Source of the DNA: Anticarsia gemmatalis
Taxonomy: Eukaryota; Arthropoda; Insecta; Lepidoptera; Erebidae
Reading direction: 5' to 3'
Assembly (NCBI RefSeq): GCF_050436995.1
Contig: NC_134757.1
Span: forward strand, 11,358,501-11,422,500
DNA length: 64,000 nt
Shown: piece by piece, positions 61,736 to 64,000 of the stretch
How positions within the stretch are numbered: the first letter of the stretch is position 1
How the letters are laid out: every line of letters begins with the position of its first letter
Translations under genes and position numbers: made by a program
The notes under the pieces: generated by a model
What the model saw: only the letters and a program-made list of their open reading frames with translations
The model's database searches: none
Told to the model about the DNA's origin: nothing

Positions 61736-64000
61736 GCACTTTATTATTGTTGTGGTTTTTCATTAACACGTTGTTAAAAGAGTATATGTATCGTTGTATC
61801 GTTTTTGTTATAATAAATTTTCGAAACGATTGTGATTGTTATTTTGTGTGGTTCGTTTGTGGTGAGGTTCAATCGTTTTGTTTGTTGTTAAAAAGATTTG
61901 TGTTTATTGAGTGCGTGTAGTTTTACATTGCTACTATGTGTTTTGTACCAAAAATAACACAGAGAGTTTTGAATTAATAGTCACAAACCAAACTCTTATA
62001 TCCTTTAAAAAACATGCCTTCACGTGTCTCACAAAATAATTCTATCAAACATAAATCCCAGTTGCGTTATAAAAATAAATTTCCTTTACTTTAATGACGT
62101 GTAAAACCACTAATGCGTTTGAGGTTTGGCCTAAACGTTACAATGTACAAAGTTTCTATCACAACACACATTAAATACGACAAACTAAAGGGTTTTCTAC
62201 TAGGACAGGAGTACAACATTTATGTCTAATAGAAAGTATAGACAAAGGTGTAATACATTCACATTTTTACAAGTCAAATTAGATCACATTATTACATAAT
62301 TTGTACTTGGTATTTAAATATTAGTTCCTTTTTTTCTAAATTGTTACCTAGATTATATCTTGAAACAATGGCCGCTTTACACTTATAAATAAAAAAAAAC
62401 ATTTATTTTTGCACATAAAGGAGGAAGGAAGGAACTTGTTAGCTAGTTGCTGCTGAAAAAACGACTACTTTCATTAAACACTGAAATAATTCTTTACGAC
62501 TAGTTGTAAAAATGCAATGCTATATTCAACTTTTAACTACTACAAATTAAATAACTTACAAAATGCAGCACAATATTAAATAAATAAATAACAAAAAACA
62601 TTAGTGTAGCAGCCCTACTTTTTCTATGGCCCACAGTCGAAAGTTAGTTTCAACTATGAGCTTAGTACGATCTAACGGTCGGACTGGCGACAGAATATAA
62701 AATGATAATGTGCTTAATAAAACACATAGTAGAAAATATAATAAACAGTTTATTTCATGTGCATTTTGCAAAACATTCAGATATAATCGTGGTAGGGGAT
62801 GAAAGGGGTGAAAAGACAATTGGACGGACTTATGTAAATAGGAACCAACACATTTTTAGTTTTTGAGCAAATTATTTTTTATTGCCACTGATCAGTAAAC
62901 ACACAATGGGTTAAGCAATCATTGATGAGGATATTCTGTAGATGGGTGAGCGCTTTTTGGTGTTAAGAGCTGAGTACATAGTTTGATTATATGGTTTAAG
63001 TTGAGTGACTGCTTTGGAGAGTAAATAGGAAAATGAAATTGATGACAGTCTCTAACCATGTCCAACATTCAATTACTGTTTTCTGAAAATATAGTTTAGA
63101 TGATATTTACATAAGTTTTGCATCCAAATTTACTAGTTGTTTAGATAATTCCAAAATTACTGGGCTCAATAAAAAAAAATCTCCTGTGGAAAGCTACATT
63201 ATTAACCAATAACATAAGGTAATATAATGGTTTTGTTTGTAATTAGAAAAAAAAACAGTTTTTACTTTCCGTGAGCGAATCCGCGAGTGCTAGCTAGTAT
63301 TATGCAATTTGGATATCAAATTAAATTTTGGCATGTTTGGTTCCTTCTCCACAAGAACATCCAATTGCAAAACTTCATCGGGGTTTTTACAATGTTCAAA
63401 GGGTAGTTGTGCAAGAATTTATTGTTTTAGAAGCAATAGAATTGAAATTAAATTGCTCTGTGGAATGTTAGAGACAAAAGTATCAGTTGATTGTTTGAGA
63501 ATTGTGGACTTAATAAAATGAAGTATTTTTAATAGATGTGCTGTGGTAATTTGATATTGTTTGTTTTAGATTGTATGTTATTAAGCTTAATATACATACA
63601 TACGAGTAATCTAATGTTATTGCATTGCGATTGGCTTTCTGCTGCGTTTTATTGTGATACTCATTTTCGAAACATTTATTGTTTCGTTACGGTGATTTTT
63701 AAGAATTTCAGTTGCACTTTCTAACTTAACATTTAGGTTACTAAGTGTTTGAAGTTATAAGACATGTAAAATATTAAATAAAATTATTTTAAAAAACTGT
63801 TCAATCAATAGCACGATTTCTACAAATGGAACTGGCTGTTTATAAACAACAGTTATAGGGAATCGAGCTACAGATCAAATATTATACAGACACAAAATAT
63901 TAGATCAAAATTACGGTACAACTTATCTTCAAGGACAAAAGCTAACAAAAAAATTCTAATCCACTCATTTTTCAGAATCAAAAAAGTTCATCAACACTCC

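Larger units (their letters stand above)
59717..64000 (-). other. CAMTA intron reaching the window edge
   Basis: No further CG-1 coding exon is visible on the minus strand. It contains a Helitron-like fragment, a retroelement tail (60643) and the ATGGC/E-box cluster (61660-61735). Confidence 0.6.

Noticed and set aside
59717..64000. Remaining CG-1 exons of CAMTA
   Set aside because: I looked on the minus strand for CG-1 coding segments and found no in-phase exon, so they must lie beyond the window.
1..64000. CRISPR arrays, bacterial operons, phage or viral genes
   Set aside because: No regularly spaced repeats, no prokaryotic gene organisation and no viral proteins seen. The window is insect nuclear DNA.

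Overview
This window is eukaryotic nuclear DNA, almost certainly from a moth or butterfly. Three things point there. The DNA is AT-rich with spliceosomal introns (GTAAGT-type donors, pyrimidine-AG acceptors). It carries a calmodulin-binding transcription activator (CAMTA), an animal and plant gene absent from bacteria. It is also littered with repeat types I recognise from Lepidoptera: TC...CTAG Helitron-like elements with a GTTTGTTT run, a tRNA-derived SINE, and retroelements ending in GATGAT or in the phrase 'gcccagcagtggga'.

The right third (42959-59716, minus strand) is the 3' part of the CAMTA gene. Eighteen coding exons can be joined with matching reading phase at every junction, giving 3366 coding bases (1121 codons plus stop). 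In order they encode the end of the CG-1 DNA-binding domain, a long acidic/Ser-Pro middle, a TIG/IPT domain, ankyrin repeats, a Ser-rich linker, about four IQ calmodulin-binding motifs and a short acidic C-terminus. The first exons (most of CG-1) must lie to the right of position 64000. Downstream of the stop is about 5 kb of T-rich (mRNA sense), repeat-poor DNA that I infer to be a long 3' UTR.

The middle (about 29450-33000, plus strand) holds a two-exon gene for an unrecognised 73-residue protein (exons 29522-29563 and 30898-31077). It has a TATA-like box and a poly(A) signal that overlaps its stop codon. Two weak coding candidates follow, an exon-like ORF at 31951-32169 and a hydrophobic ORF at 32630-32995.

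The left part (1-29400) is mostly non-coding. It holds a decayed two-exon Cys-rich zinc-finger gene of a TE-associated family (about 9175-9660), a scrap of reverse transcriptase (about 10158-10345), and many non-autonomous transposons. Some of these show diagnostic termini or target-site duplications.

Structures outside ordinary gene content include a perfect 21-bp-arm palindrome at 36132-36176, a perfect 19-bp-arm hairpin in a CAMTA intron (58296-58336), a MITE-like element with about 25-bp inverted termini (36899-37055), a TATA/DPE promoter-like GC island antisense inside a CAMTA intron (about 45925-46030), and a possible frame-changing microexon (52713-52738). I did not find a wholly new biological system. 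The best leads are the 73-aa gene, the microexon and the intronic antisense promoter.
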